From the NCBI GenBank assembly GCA_030065615.1, contig JASJDR010000086.1, positions 1-32,565 on the forward strand: a stretch of 32,565 nt of DNA, given 5' to 3'. Numbering within the stretch: position 1 is the stretch's first letter; every line of letters begins with the position of its first letter. The position numbers and the translations under genes were made by a program. A model generated the notes under the pieces. The model was not told the origin of the DNA. It saw nothing but the letters and a program-made list of their open reading frames with translations, and searched no databases. Of the stretch, positions 18,073 through 25,755 are shown one piece after another. The stretch is from Xenococcus sp. MO_188.B8 (lineage in GTDB: Bacteria; Cyanobacteriota; Cyanobacteriia; Cyanobacteriales; Xenococcaceae).

Positions 18073-19077
18073 ATGAAAAAAATATATTTACTGGCTTTAA
18101 CAAGTGTCTTATTCGGCTTGCTTGGTGTTAATACCTCGCAGTTATTAGCAGCCGAGAGTGCCCGACCAAAACAACGGATCGAAAATAGGAAACCTCACAC
18201 AGAATACGCTTATCTTAACAATTATGATGTCGGCAAAACTTTGAGTGATTATGAACAAAATATCTCCTGTTATCCTTCTAAATCTAATGTTAAGGCCAAG
18301 ATTTATCAGACTTGGATTCATCGAGGTATTGCACTACAAAAACTAAAAAAATATCAAGAGTCCATCGTCTGTTTAGATTTGGCTTTAGCTGTAAAGCCTG
18401 ATTTAGAACAAGCTTGGTATCGTCGGGGAATTGCTCTGAGTCATCTCCAAAATTATCGCCAAGCTTTTGTCGCTTATAATCATGCTTTAAAATTGAATCC
18501 TCAAGAATATACCACCTGGTACAATCAGGCTCTAACCTTAGAAAAGTTAGGTGTTTACAATGAAGCAATTTCTGCTTATCAACAAGCGATCGAGCTCAAT
18601 CCTGAGTTATACTCTGCCTGGTATAATCGGGGTCAAATTTTAGATCGATTGGGAAAGACAGATAACGCCTTGTTAGCTTATCAAAAAGCGATTAAAATTA
18701 AACCAGATTATTATCAGTCTTGGTATGCGCTAGGAAATCTTTTGGCCCGCAATCATCAAACTCAAGAAGCGATTCAGACTTATCATCAATTATTAGAAAT
18801 AGCGCCGGATGAATATCGAGCTTGGTATAACCAGGGTAATCTCTATCTCCAATCAAAACAGTATCAGTTAGCGATCGCAGCTTATCAAAAAGCGCTCAAA
18901 ATTAAACCAGATTATTATCAAGCCTGGAACAACCAGGGTGCAGCTCTAGAAAAATCTCAGCAGCCTAAGGAAGCTCTCAAATACTACAGTAAAGCTTTAC
19001 AGGTAAATCCTCAATATCACAAAGCTTTAAACAATCGTCGTCGCTTATTACTGAAGCTATCAAATCTTGGTAACTAA
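18073..19077 (+). CDS. Exported TPR-repeat protein
   Basis: The 334-residue protein has a signal peptide (MKKIYLLALTSVLFGLLGVN, cleavage near LLAAES, residues 25-30), then a spacer, then about seven consecutive TPRs. Each repeat opens with an AWY- or TWY-type aromatic pair, for example AWYRRGIALSHLQNYRQAF and AWYNQGNLYLQSKQYQLAI. The 34-residue period is very regular, and two repeats share the string KALKIKPDYYQ or a near copy, which suggests recent duplication. It is a periplasmic protein-binding scaffold of unknown partner. The start is the ATG at 18073, directly after an in-frame GTG. It ends eight bases from an IS4 fragment. Confidence 0.78.
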   Translation: MKKIYLLALTSVLFGLLGVNTSQLLAAESARPKQRIENRKPHTEYAYLNNYDVGKTLSDYEQNISCYPSKSNVKAKIYQTWIHRGIALQKLKKYQESIVCLDLALAVKPDLEQAWYRRGIALSHLQNYRQAFVAYNHALKLNPQEYTTWYNQALTLEKLGVYNEAISAYQQAIELNPELYSAWYNRGQILDRLGKTDNALLAYQKAIKIKPDYYQSWYALGNLLARNHQTQEAIQTYHQLLEIAPDEYRAWYNQGNLYLQSKQYQLAIAAYQKALKIKPDYYQAWNNQGAALEKSQQPKEALKYYSKALQVNPQYHKALNNRRRLLLKLSNLGN

Positions 19078-19084
19078 AGAACCA

Positions 19085-19430
19085 TTAGATTCGTTCAATA
19101 GGTAAGGCTAACTCATCAGCTACTGCATCACCTAAATCCATTAAGACAGCATAGAAAAGCCAGGTTGCCCAAATTTGTAATTTAATGCCATTAACAGAAC
19201 CAGTCCATAAATAACTCAAACCCAGTAGTCTTTTCACCAGATTAAAAGCATCTTCAACAGCGTGATTGGACAAGCTGGACGGGGCGTACAAGTTCCGCCG
19301 TTGTACGGCGGAATCAGCCCCTTGGAAACCCCAGCGTCCCTCACGCTCAATGCGCCATCGTTTACGATATAAATTAGCAACGACATAAGGTGGTAAAACC
19401 TCAGTTGATTCGATTGGAATCTGTGGGTAA
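19085..19430 (-). pseudogene. IS4-family transposase fragment, interrupted by a 93-bp palindrome
   Basis: The minus strand reads LPPYVVANLYRKRWRIE and, after an insertion, DAFNLVKRLLGLSYLWTGS, then LQIWATWLFYAVLMDLGDAV. This is the C-terminal part of a cyanobacterial IS4-type transposase, including the YxxRWxIE motif that carries the catalytic glutamate. The N-terminal two thirds are missing (a stop lies just upstream, about 19431), and the 3' end stops early at ERI. Between RWRIE and DAF, where intact family members run on directly, 31 extra codons are inserted without breaking the frame (see 19254-19346). It is non-functional. Confidence 0.8.
19254..19346. repeat. 93-bp nested palindromic element inserted in frame
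   Basis: The arms AGCGTGATTGGAC (19259-19271) and GTCCCTCACGCT (19336-19347) pair imperfectly. Inside them GCTGG (19274-19278) pairs with CCAGC (19331-19335), GGGGC (19281-19285) with GCCCC (19317-19321), and TTCCGCCGT (19293-19301) with ACGGCGGAA (19305-19313) around TGT. TCAA occurs at 19254-19257 and again at 19347-19350, consistent with a 4-bp target duplication. The length of 93 is a multiple of three, so the host frame continues as 31 extra residues. It is much richer in GC than its surroundings. Confidence 0.75.
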
Positions 19431-19463
19431 TTTTATCCACTTTTGTCTAATTATGTCTAACTT

Positions 19464-19625
19464 TCAGATAACGGCTTTAATCCAGCCAGACTCATTATTA
19501 GATACTGGCGTTATTTCGTTTCTGTTCTTTGCGGGATAGGTAAATCTGAGTCTAATTCCTTTACCTCGAACGCTAACGTTAACAATGCCGATCTTGGCTT
19601 TGCGAGATTCGTTATCTATGTACAT
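19464..19625 (-). pseudogene. Possible tyrosine-recombinase N-terminal fragment
   Basis: A 53-residue frame reading SRKAKIGIVNVSVRGKGIRL and then RFTYPAKNRNE resembles the arm-binding N-terminus of phage-type integrases in cyanobacteria, where a GTV-type strand is followed by a G-x-LRLRF strand. The frame stops where the rest of the protein should follow. It lies 171 bp from a tRNA-Thr gene, a usual integration site, which supports the reading. The match is by eye over a short segment only. Confidence 0.35.
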
Positions 19626-19796
19626 AAGTGGTTAAAGTTAGGGTTGTCTGCCCCACTTTGATATAAAAAATACTCAATTAGCTTTATTAAAAACAATCAC
19701 TTGTAAAGTAACTTTCTAATTGTTATTATGGTTCAGGTCTTAAATGGACTGAGAAATTTCGGAAATGAATCTTCAAGAAGAACATTTTCTGAATTT

Positions 19797-19868
19797 GCCC
19801 TTGTAGCTCAGTGGTAGAGCGCACCCTTGGTAAGGGTGAGGTCACGAGTTCAATCCTCGTCAAGGGCT
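19797..19868 (+). tRNA. tRNA-Thr (anticodon GGT)
   Basis: All parts fold: acceptor GCCCTTG/CAAGGGC, D stem GCTC/GAGC, anticodon stem CACCC/GGGTG with loop TTGGTAA (anticodon GGT), variable loop AGGTC, and T stem ACGAG/CTCGT with loop TTCAATC. It is 72 nt with discriminator T, and CCA is not encoded. It reads ACC/ACU codons. It is flanked on both sides by transposase and integrase remnants. Confidence 0.97.
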
Positions 19869-19999
19869 TCTTGTTGTGCAAGAGTTTCAGCTATTGGCTC
19901 TAATTGGTGAGGTTTACTGTGTCACCAAAATGACACCAAATTCACATTATAGACTCGACTGTTGTGATTTAGATTGGCGATCGCAAAAAACTCAACTAA

Positions 20000-20475
20000 T
20001 CATGCAGGAACCTCCTTGTTTTGCTTCGCAAATAAACGAGAAAAGACTTCCTCCGCTGATTGACCTTGTTGAAGTTGGTCATGAGCAAAGATAATCAGCT
20101 CTTCAATCAACTTCTGTCCCTGTTGACGACAGATCTGCCCAATGGTTTTTATCGGATGCGAGATCATTTTCCCACTACCTGATATCAATGACGGCGGTAA
20201 ACAAGCTAGGTGTAGAAGTGAATAAGCTACGAAGACCAGACACCAATGTTTTTGAATGGCTTCGTGCCGTACGCATGCGATATTGATCCAAACCTAAATG
20301 TCCCTTACTATCCTGATAGAAGGTTTTTATCGGCCAACGTTGTAGATAACTAGCGAGGATTTTCTGAGCTGACCAGTCAGTTCGATTACTGAGTAAGACA
20401 GCATAAGTCCCAGTTAGCTCGGGATTTTCAAAACTACGAACCCACCACCAATAACGATTTTTTTTGACATTAGAT
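20000..20475 (-). pseudogene. IS701-type transposase remnant with frameshift
   Basis: The minus strand carries RYWWWVRSFENPELTGTYAV, then WSAQKILASYLQRWPIKTFY and QDSKGHLGLDQYRMR. This is the DDE-domain C-terminal part of an IS701/IS4-like transposase. Near 20260 the frame shifts by one base. The other frame continues KHWCLVFVAYSLLHLACLPP and KTIGQICRQQGQKLIEELII, ending FAKQNKEVPA at 20000. The N-terminal half is missing. In the usual motif RWPIExFY the glutamate position is Lys here (RWPIKTFY), so a catalytic residue may also be lost. The element is dead. Confidence 0.75.
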
Positions 20476-20480
20476 CATAT

Positions 20481-20831
20481 TTTGCGGTTGATATAAATTT
20501 ATAAGATGGAAAATTGTGTCATTACTATACCATTTACCATTCTTGCCGATGCCTATGATCTAGAGACAATTCCTATTGGGAGAACTGAATCAATTAGAAA
20601 TCATAGAAGTTCACAGTGCAGAAATATCTTAAGTATTATGAGCATACTAATTAAATGAAACTTTTATTGTTAAGATTTACTATTTAAAATTTAGGCAGGG
20701 AAGTTCCAGTTCCTTTGATATGCTGTTATTTGAATTATTCATGATCGCTGTTTGGCAAAATCACATCTTAATTCTGCACTAATTCTACGATTTCTCATAT
20801 ACTATCTCTTCTAGAAATACTCCTGGAATCT
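20481..20831. other. Non-coding gap
   Basis: AT-rich sequence between the IS701 remnant and the double-glycine peptide gene. I see no gene, repeat or clear terminator. Some of it may be decayed transposon sequence. Confidence 0.4.
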
Positions 20832-21104
20832 CTATAAATTTACGTCAAAACCTAAACCACTCAAAAGTGTAATCAAACTTTCCTGAAATTCAACAATACC
20901 TGGAATAGCGCCAAAAGGTTCAAGATCGATAATGAATTCTTCGACAACGTTAGCTAAACCTGGAACTAAATCTTTGATCATTTTTGGATCGGGATCTGGA
21001 TGTGAATTCCCAGCTCCCCCCTGAATACTACTGGCTATATCGTCAGTCAACTGTTCAACTTGAACCTCTAAAGTACCTAATTCAAGATCTTGAATACTAG
21101 TCAT
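20832..21104 (-). CDS. Small peptide with double-glycine leader
   Basis: The 90-residue product begins MTSIQDLELGTLEVQVEQLT and continues to a Gly-Gly at residues 29-30 (SIQGG). This pattern fits the double-glycine leaders removed by C39-peptidase ABC exporters: an acidic amphipathic helix with spaced Leu/Val, ending in an aliphatic-x-GG site. The predicted core (residues 31-90) starts AGNSHPDPDP and is acidic and hydrophobic, without cysteines or obvious modification sites. It could be a bacteriocin-like or signalling peptide. The ATG at 21104 has a good ribosome site (AAGGA, nine bases upstream). No exporter, maturation enzyme or immunity gene is next to it, so it is an orphan; function is inferred only from the leader. 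Confidence 0.6.
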   Translation of the reverse strand: MTSIQDLELGTLEVQVEQLTDDIASSIQGGAGNSHPDPDPKMIKDLVPGLANVVEEFIIDLEPFGAIPGIVEFQESLITLLSGLGFDVNL

Positions 21105-21443
21105 TTCATTTGTTCCTTATTTGAAATTTACTAAAATCTATTGAAATAGAATTATGCAATTTTGTCTGTACAAATAATCTACATTTTGTCATACTCTCGT
21201 TCGCGATCAATAGCTGTAATCTCTAAGCTTGGCAACATCTGTCTTGAACATATTTCTGTAGTTATACTTACTACGGATGCTACCAGGTGACCGTGTTTAC
21301 TCGCTTGCCATTTTATTTCTTTGCACTATACTGGATGGACATAAACTGAAAGGTTTATTAGTAAATTTATTTGAAAGACTTATCTCATAAGAGATCTAGG
21401 TGTTTCATAAATTAATATTATTGGTGTGAGGATTAAGAAAAGT
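21105..21443. other. Divergent non-coding region
   Basis: This gap separates the peptide gene (minus) from the porin gene (plus) and must hold both promoters. No clear promoter or operator can be named. A GTG at 21426, in frame with the porin, is a possible upstream start. Confidence 0.3.
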
Positions 21444-23084
21444 ATGTCTAAATTATTTTGGAGAGCCTTAAAAGCTGCTCCTGCAATTCTTGCAAGTTCT
21501 GTAGTTGTAACTAATGGAGCGATAGCTCAAACTGTAACTCCCGATGAATCTCCAGTTGGTAAGACTTTAGAGCAGATCGCTCAATATAATGAAACAGATG
21601 ATCATGCACTGTCTCAGGCAACTGACATTAACCAATTAACGGGTGATCATGCGCTGTCTCAGGTAACTAACGTTACTCAATTAAGAGACGTTTCTCCTGT
21701 AGATTGGGCTTATGAAGCATTACGTAGTTTAGTAAATCGTTATGGTTGTATTGTCGGTTACCCCGATCAAACCTATAAAGGCAATAAATCCTTAAGCCGT
21801 TATGAATTTGCTGCTGGTTTAAACGCTTGCTTGAACCAAATCGAGCGTCTAATTGCCTCTTCTGAAGCGGTGCTGAGAGAAGATATCGAAACTATTAATC
21901 GATTGCTGCAAGAGTTTGAAGCCGAGTTGGCGACTTTGAGCGGTCGGGTCGACAATCTAGAAAGTCGGACTGCTTTCCTCGAAGACCATCAATTTTCGAC
22001 TACTACCAAACTAAAAGGTGAAGTAATCTTCGCTCTTGGTAACACTTTCGGTGACGATACAGACTCCCAATTCACATTCAGCGATCGCGTTCGCCTAAAC
22101 TTTGACTCTAGTTTCACTGGAAAAGACCTTTTGCGGACTCGTCTCCAAGCTGGAAATACCCAGGGATTCAAAGCTGGAATTACAGGAACAGACTCAACTC
22201 GCCTTAGTTTTGATCAGGGCGGTAGTTCTAACGATATCAGGATCGACGATTTATTCTATCGTTTCCCTGTAGGCGATAGAGTAAGAGTCTGGCTTGCTGC
22301 TAATTCTATTGGAACTCATAACATTCTGAGGATTGGTAATCCCTATCTCAAAAGTACTAGTGCTGGAGCATTATCCCGCTTCCATATTCGTAACCCCCTC
22401 ATATTCCGTGCCGTACAGGGTGCTGGGGTAGGAGCTAATGTCAAAATAAGTGATATTTTCAGTTTTAATACTTCTTACTTAAGTACCAGTAACGATGCTG
22501 CCGATCCTAGTTTGAGGGAAGGTTTGTTCAATGGTTCCTTTAGCGCCAGTGGCCAGATAGTAGCTGAGCCGACAGATAACTTAGAAATTAATTTTGCTTA
22601 CGTTCGTACTTTTGAGACTGGAGACGATGTTAACATTTCCGGTAGTACAGTAAGCGGCAATGCCAAACGACCTTTTGGCCGAGTTGATACCTCGACTAAT
22701 CGTTTTGGTTTAGGTGCCAATTACCAATTTGGCGATAGAGTTGCGATCGCTGCTACCGGTGCTTATACTGACGCTAGTGAAAAAGGCGGTATTGGCGATG
22801 GTCAAGCTGATATTTGGACTTGGAGCGCTAACATTGCTTTCTTAGATCTAATTAAAGAAGGTAGTGTCTTGGCTGTTGCTGGTGGTCTGCCCCCTAAATT
22901 AACTGGTGGAGATAATGTTGTTGAAGATCCTGATACTTCCTACATCATTGAAGTATTTTACAAATATCCCGTTAACAAAAACCTCATTATAACTCCTGGT
23001 TTTTACGTCGTAACTAACCCAGATCATGATAACGATAATGACACTGCTTATGTTGGTGTCATCAGAACTACCTTTAAGTTCTAA
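21444..23084 (+). CDS. SLH-domain outer-membrane porin (iron-uptake/OprB type)
   Basis: This is a cyanobacterial major-type porin for passive uptake of small solutes. Members of this group have been linked to inorganic iron and other ions. From the ATG at 21444 (546 residues) it has a signal peptide (MSKLFWRALKAAPAILASSV, cleavage near AIAQ), then an acidic spacer in which the string DHALSQ(A/V)T is repeated. One SLH domain follows (about residues 80-130, DVSPVDWAYEALRSLVNRYG). SLH domains of such porins bind peptidoglycan-linked polymer. A coiled coil (about 135-180, ending VDNLESRTAFLED) and the beta-barrel come next, ending in an aromatic strand (RTTFKF). It is followed by a strong terminator, so it is probably a single-gene unit. 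The ion specificity cannot be read. Confidence 0.88.
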   Translation: MSKLFWRALKAAPAILASSVVVTNGAIAQTVTPDESPVGKTLEQIAQYNETDDHALSQATDINQLTGDHALSQVTNVTQLRDVSPVDWAYEALRSLVNRYGCIVGYPDQTYKGNKSLSRYEFAAGLNACLNQIERLIASSEAVLREDIETINRLLQEFEAELATLSGRVDNLESRTAFLEDHQFSTTTKLKGEVIFALGNTFGDDTDSQFTFSDRVRLNFDSSFTGKDLLRTRLQAGNTQGFKAGITGTDSTRLSFDQGGSSNDIRIDDLFYRFPVGDRVRVWLAANSIGTHNILRIGNPYLKSTSAGALSRFHIRNPLIFRAVQGAGVGANVKISDIFSFNTSYLSTSNDAADPSLREGLFNGSFSASGQIVAEPTDNLEINFAYVRTFETGDDVNISGSTVSGNAKRPFGRVDTSTNRFGLGANYQFGDRVAIAATGAYTDASEKGGIGDGQADIWTWSANIAFLDLIKEGSVLAVAGGLPPKLTGGDNVVEDPDTSYIIEVFYKYPVNKNLIITPGFYVVTNPDHDNDNDTAYVGVIRTTFKF

Positions 23085-23120
23085 TCGCCAAGATTACTCC
23101 AAATTTAATGAACTAAGATA

Positions 23121-23151
23121 GAGGCGTTGAGACAAACGTCTCTTTTTTTTT
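23121..23151 (+). terminator. Rho-independent terminator of the porin gene
   Basis: GAGGCGTT (23121-23128) pairs with AACGTCTC (23135-23142), with one G-T pair, and is followed by nine T residues (23143-23151). It starts 37 bp after the porin stop and is the clearest terminator in the window. Confidence 0.9.
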
Positions 23152-23490
23152 GCTTTAAATGGACAAGAATGTACAATTAATTTTGATTACTATCTAGTAA
23201 AGATTTGGCGATCAAGATGTGGAGACAATTTGCCTAGGTAATGACTGAACACTTCAATTTTTCTAACAGACTAGTGGCTCATCAAATTTGATTTAAGGGA
23301 GAAATTTTAGTAAACAACTCCCATTGCTACCTCTACTTCCGAAGCTCCCGCTGCTGGCCCCTATCCATCAATTTAAAGTTGACAGGGTACTAGCTATATA
23401 GGAGAAAATCTCTTAATAATTATCCCAGAAAAAGGTATAAAATAATTTTTTGATAAAATTATAATTTATTATCCAATTTTAGAAAATATT
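23152..23490. other. Non-coding gap before the Ap4A phosphorylase gene
   Basis: No gene seen. The last 100 bases before 23491 are very AT-rich and probably hold the promoter. Confidence 0.35.
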
Positions 23491-24423
23491 ATGGTGAGAG
23501 AACTCAGTCGAAGACCAGAAACACTACTGCTTAAGACAGGTACATTATGGCGTCAAGCAATGGCAAGGACTGAGTATGCGCGTCAAACTGGAGATTTGAA
23601 ATCAATAGAAACTGAATATCAAATCATCGAGCAAGATCAAATATCTTTTGTGGTTCGCAGTTTATCTAATATTGCGCGTAAAGAAAAAGCTAAAGCCCAA
23701 CAAAAACTCCAAGAAGCTAAAACTGGCAAATATATCGATCCTTTTCTTCCTTATAATAAAAATTTATTTGTTTGTGATATTTTATCTAGTCATCTATGTT
23801 TGCTGAATAAATTTAATATAGTAGATGGTCATTTATTAATTGTAACTCGTGATTTTGAAGAGCAAGAAAATCTGATCAATATTCATGACTTTACTGCCCT
23901 ATGGTCATGTATGCAAGAAATTGATGGCTTAGCTTTTTATAATGGTGGTTCTGCGGCGGGAGCATCCCAAAGACATAAACATTTACAACTACTTCCTCTC
24001 CCTTTGATTCCTGATTTAGAAAATCTGCCGATTCAACCTGCTATTGATCAAGTAGTTTTTCATAATTCTCTTGGTATAGTTCCAGGTTTCCCTTTTGTTA
24101 ACGCGATCGCGTCCTACGATTTTTCTAACATCGATAATCCTTTTACGGTCGGTAAATTACTATCAGATTGTTATTATTCTTTACTAGAAAAAGTCGGTTT
24201 TACTTTGCCACATAATAGTCTTCAACAGCCAGGAGCTTATAACTTTTTAGCCACCAGAAAATGGATGATGATTGTGCCGCGATCGCGTGATTCTTTTGGA
24301 TCGATTGCTATTAATTCTTTGGGCTTTGCTGGCTCTTTATTTGTTAAAAATCAAACTTGTTTAAAGTTGTTAATAGAGCAAACTCCTCTGAAAATTTTGA
24401 GTGCCGTTGCTCACTCTAAATAA
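23491..24423 (+). CDS. Ap4A phosphorylase (ATP adenylyltransferase)
   Basis: The enzyme cleaves diadenosine tetraphosphate with phosphate to ATP and ADP, lowering an alarmone-like dinucleotide. The 310-residue protein belongs to the APA1/2 branch of the HIT superfamily. The core segment is FYNGGSAAGASQRHKHLQLL, with the catalytic HxHxQ at His162, His164 and Gln166. Upstream is DPFLPYNKNLFV, which fits the family N-terminal region, and the C-terminal half has NFLATRKWMMIVPRS, a segment characteristic of these phosphorylases. The length fits. The ATG at 23491 lies in an AT-rich leader without a clear ribosome site. Confidence 0.88.
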   Translation: MVRELSRRPETLLLKTGTLWRQAMARTEYARQTGDLKSIETEYQIIEQDQISFVVRSLSNIARKEKAKAQQKLQEAKTGKYIDPFLPYNKNLFVCDILSSHLCLLNKFNIVDGHLLIVTRDFEEQENLINIHDFTALWSCMQEIDGLAFYNGGSAAGASQRHKHLQLLPLPLIPDLENLPIQPAIDQVVFHNSLGIVPGFPFVNAIASYDFSNIDNPFTVGKLLSDCYYSLLEKVGFTLPHNSLQQPGAYNFLATRKWMMIVPRSRDSFGSIAINSLGFAGSLFVKNQTCLKLLIEQTPLKILSAVAHSK

Positions 24424-24486
24424 ATCCCAGTTAACTGGAAGTAAATCTGACGGAGAAAAATTATAGGATAAAAAAAAGCTTAAAAA

Positions 24487-24526
24487 AACTTCAGATTATA
24501 CTTTTTACGTAACTATATCTGAAGTT
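24487..24526 (-). terminator. Hairpin terminator for the permease gene
   Basis: AACTTCAGA (24487-24495) pairs with TCTGAAGTT (24518-24526), and TATA (24497-24500) with TATA (24514-24517). On the minus strand the stem runs into a T-rich tract (TTTTTTTAAGCTTTTTTT), so it serves the permease gene best. It lies between convergent genes. Confidence 0.65.
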
Positions 24527-24609
24527 CTTGCCACTAATTAAAAACCAGACGTTAGTCCATAGAATCAAGAAAATATCCCATAATTCTTGAAACATCGATT
24601 ACCTATTAC

Positions 24610-25437
24610 TTATCCTTTGACTCCACTACTAATATCAGTATCAATAATGTATTTCTGTAAGAACATAAATAATAACAGAACTGGAGTAATAGAAATTACT
24701 GAACCTGCGGCAACCAAGCGCCAATCTAAAGAAAAAGTTCCGGCAAGATTTGCTACACCTAATGGCAAAGTATAATATTCAGGACGATCTAAAACAATTA
24801 AAGGCCAAAGGAAATCACTCCAAGAAGCAATAAAGACAAAGATGGCTAAAGTGACTAAAGCGGGACGAATCGCAGGTATCATAACATGCCACCAAATACC
24901 TAATTCGGAACAACCATCAATTCTTGCCGCCTCTTCTAATTCTTTGGGAACACCTTTAAAAGCTTGTCGCAATAAAAATATCCCGAAAGCTGTGGCAATA
25001 TTTGGCAAAATAATTCCTAAATAACTATTCCTTAAACCGAGATTGACCGCCATAATATAAAGAGGAATCATGACAATTTGAAAAGGAATAATAATAGTGG
25101 CAACTATCAAGGCAAAAATTAATTCTCTACCACGAAAATTAAGCCTTGCTAGAGGATAAGCAGCTAAAGAACAAAAAAGTAAATTTAAGCTTACAGATAG
25201 TAGTGCCACGATCGCACTGTTAGTAATATATTGTCCAAATGGATAAGTATCCCAAACAGTTTGGAAATTCTCTAAAGTAGGCTGAGACGGCAAAAGTTGC
25301 GGCGGAAAACTAAAAATATCTTCTGTCGGAGACTTGAAAGCCGTACCGATTAACCAAAGTAGCGGAAATAGCATTAAAATTGCTATTCCACTCAATAATA
25401 AATAGGTCGCGATCACATTTAGTTTATTTTCATTCAT
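24610..25437 (-). CDS. Sugar ABC transporter permease, MalG type
   Basis: This is an inner-membrane subunit of a carbohydrate ABC importer of the CUT1 class. The 275-residue protein has about six membrane spans: the first at about residues 8-32 (YLLLSGIAILMLFPLLWLIG), others at about 72-96, 106-130, 138-158, 194-216 and 240-265. The EAA loop that docks on the ATPase is at about 169-188 (EEAARIDGCSELGIWWHVMI). MalG-like permeases work with a MalF-like partner, an ATPase and a binding protein. None of these is next to it, so it either serves a scattered system or shares a common ATPase. Cyanobacteria often scatter these genes. The substrate cannot be read. Confidence 0.9.
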   Translation of the reverse strand: MNENKLNVIATYLLLSGIAILMLFPLLWLIGTAFKSPTEDIFSFPPQLLPSQPTLENFQTVWDTYPFGQYITNSAIVALLSVSLNLLFCSLAAYPLARLNFRGRELIFALIVATIIIPFQIVMIPLYIMAVNLGLRNSYLGIILPNIATAFGIFLLRQAFKGVPKELEEAARIDGCSELGIWWHVMIPAIRPALVTLAIFVFIASWSDFLWPLIVLDRPEYYTLPLGVANLAGTFSLDWRLVAAGSVISITPVLLLFMFLQKYIIDTDISSGVKG

Positions 25438-25755
25438 TTTTTTTCTATAGTGGCTTATAAAAATTGCTACCTGATATCCAAAGTCTTTGATCTGTCAGAA
25501 AAGTTCGAGATGCTTGTCCTTTAAAATATATTTTAAAGTAGTTAGTATACTTTACTATTGCTAAAAGCTATTTTAGATGTATAGTAAACTACAGATTTAA
25601 AGCAATTGTATAATTTAGCACCCCAATAGTATAACGAGCCTAATTTTTGTTTCAGTGCCAATATCCTACCTAAGATAAAATGAGTAAAAACAATGTTTAA
25701 TAATTGGCTTTTAATTCCAGACAACGCTGTTGATTTAAAAATAACTACCTAAAGA
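25438..25755. other. Divergent non-coding region
   Basis: It lies between the permease and kinase genes, which point away from each other. AT-rich, with no named motif. A 60-codon minus frame at 25542-25724 has no family features and is not called. Confidence 0.35.

Noticed and set aside
19085..19291. Separate small gene starting at a TTG on the minus strand
   Set aside because: The frame runs on upstream through the palindrome into the rest of the IS4 transposase fragment; the TTG is inside the inserted palindrome.
19234..19440. Minus-strand 68-codon frame
   Set aside because: Out of frame with the transposase and mostly palindrome and transposase DNA read in the wrong phase.
20000..20188. 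Independent small gene on the minus strand
   Set aside because: It continues the IS701-type transposase after a one-base frameshift, so it is part of that pseudogene.
25542..25724. 60-codon minus-strand frame between permease and kinase genes
   Set aside because: No ribosome site, no domain, and it occupies a divergent promoter region.
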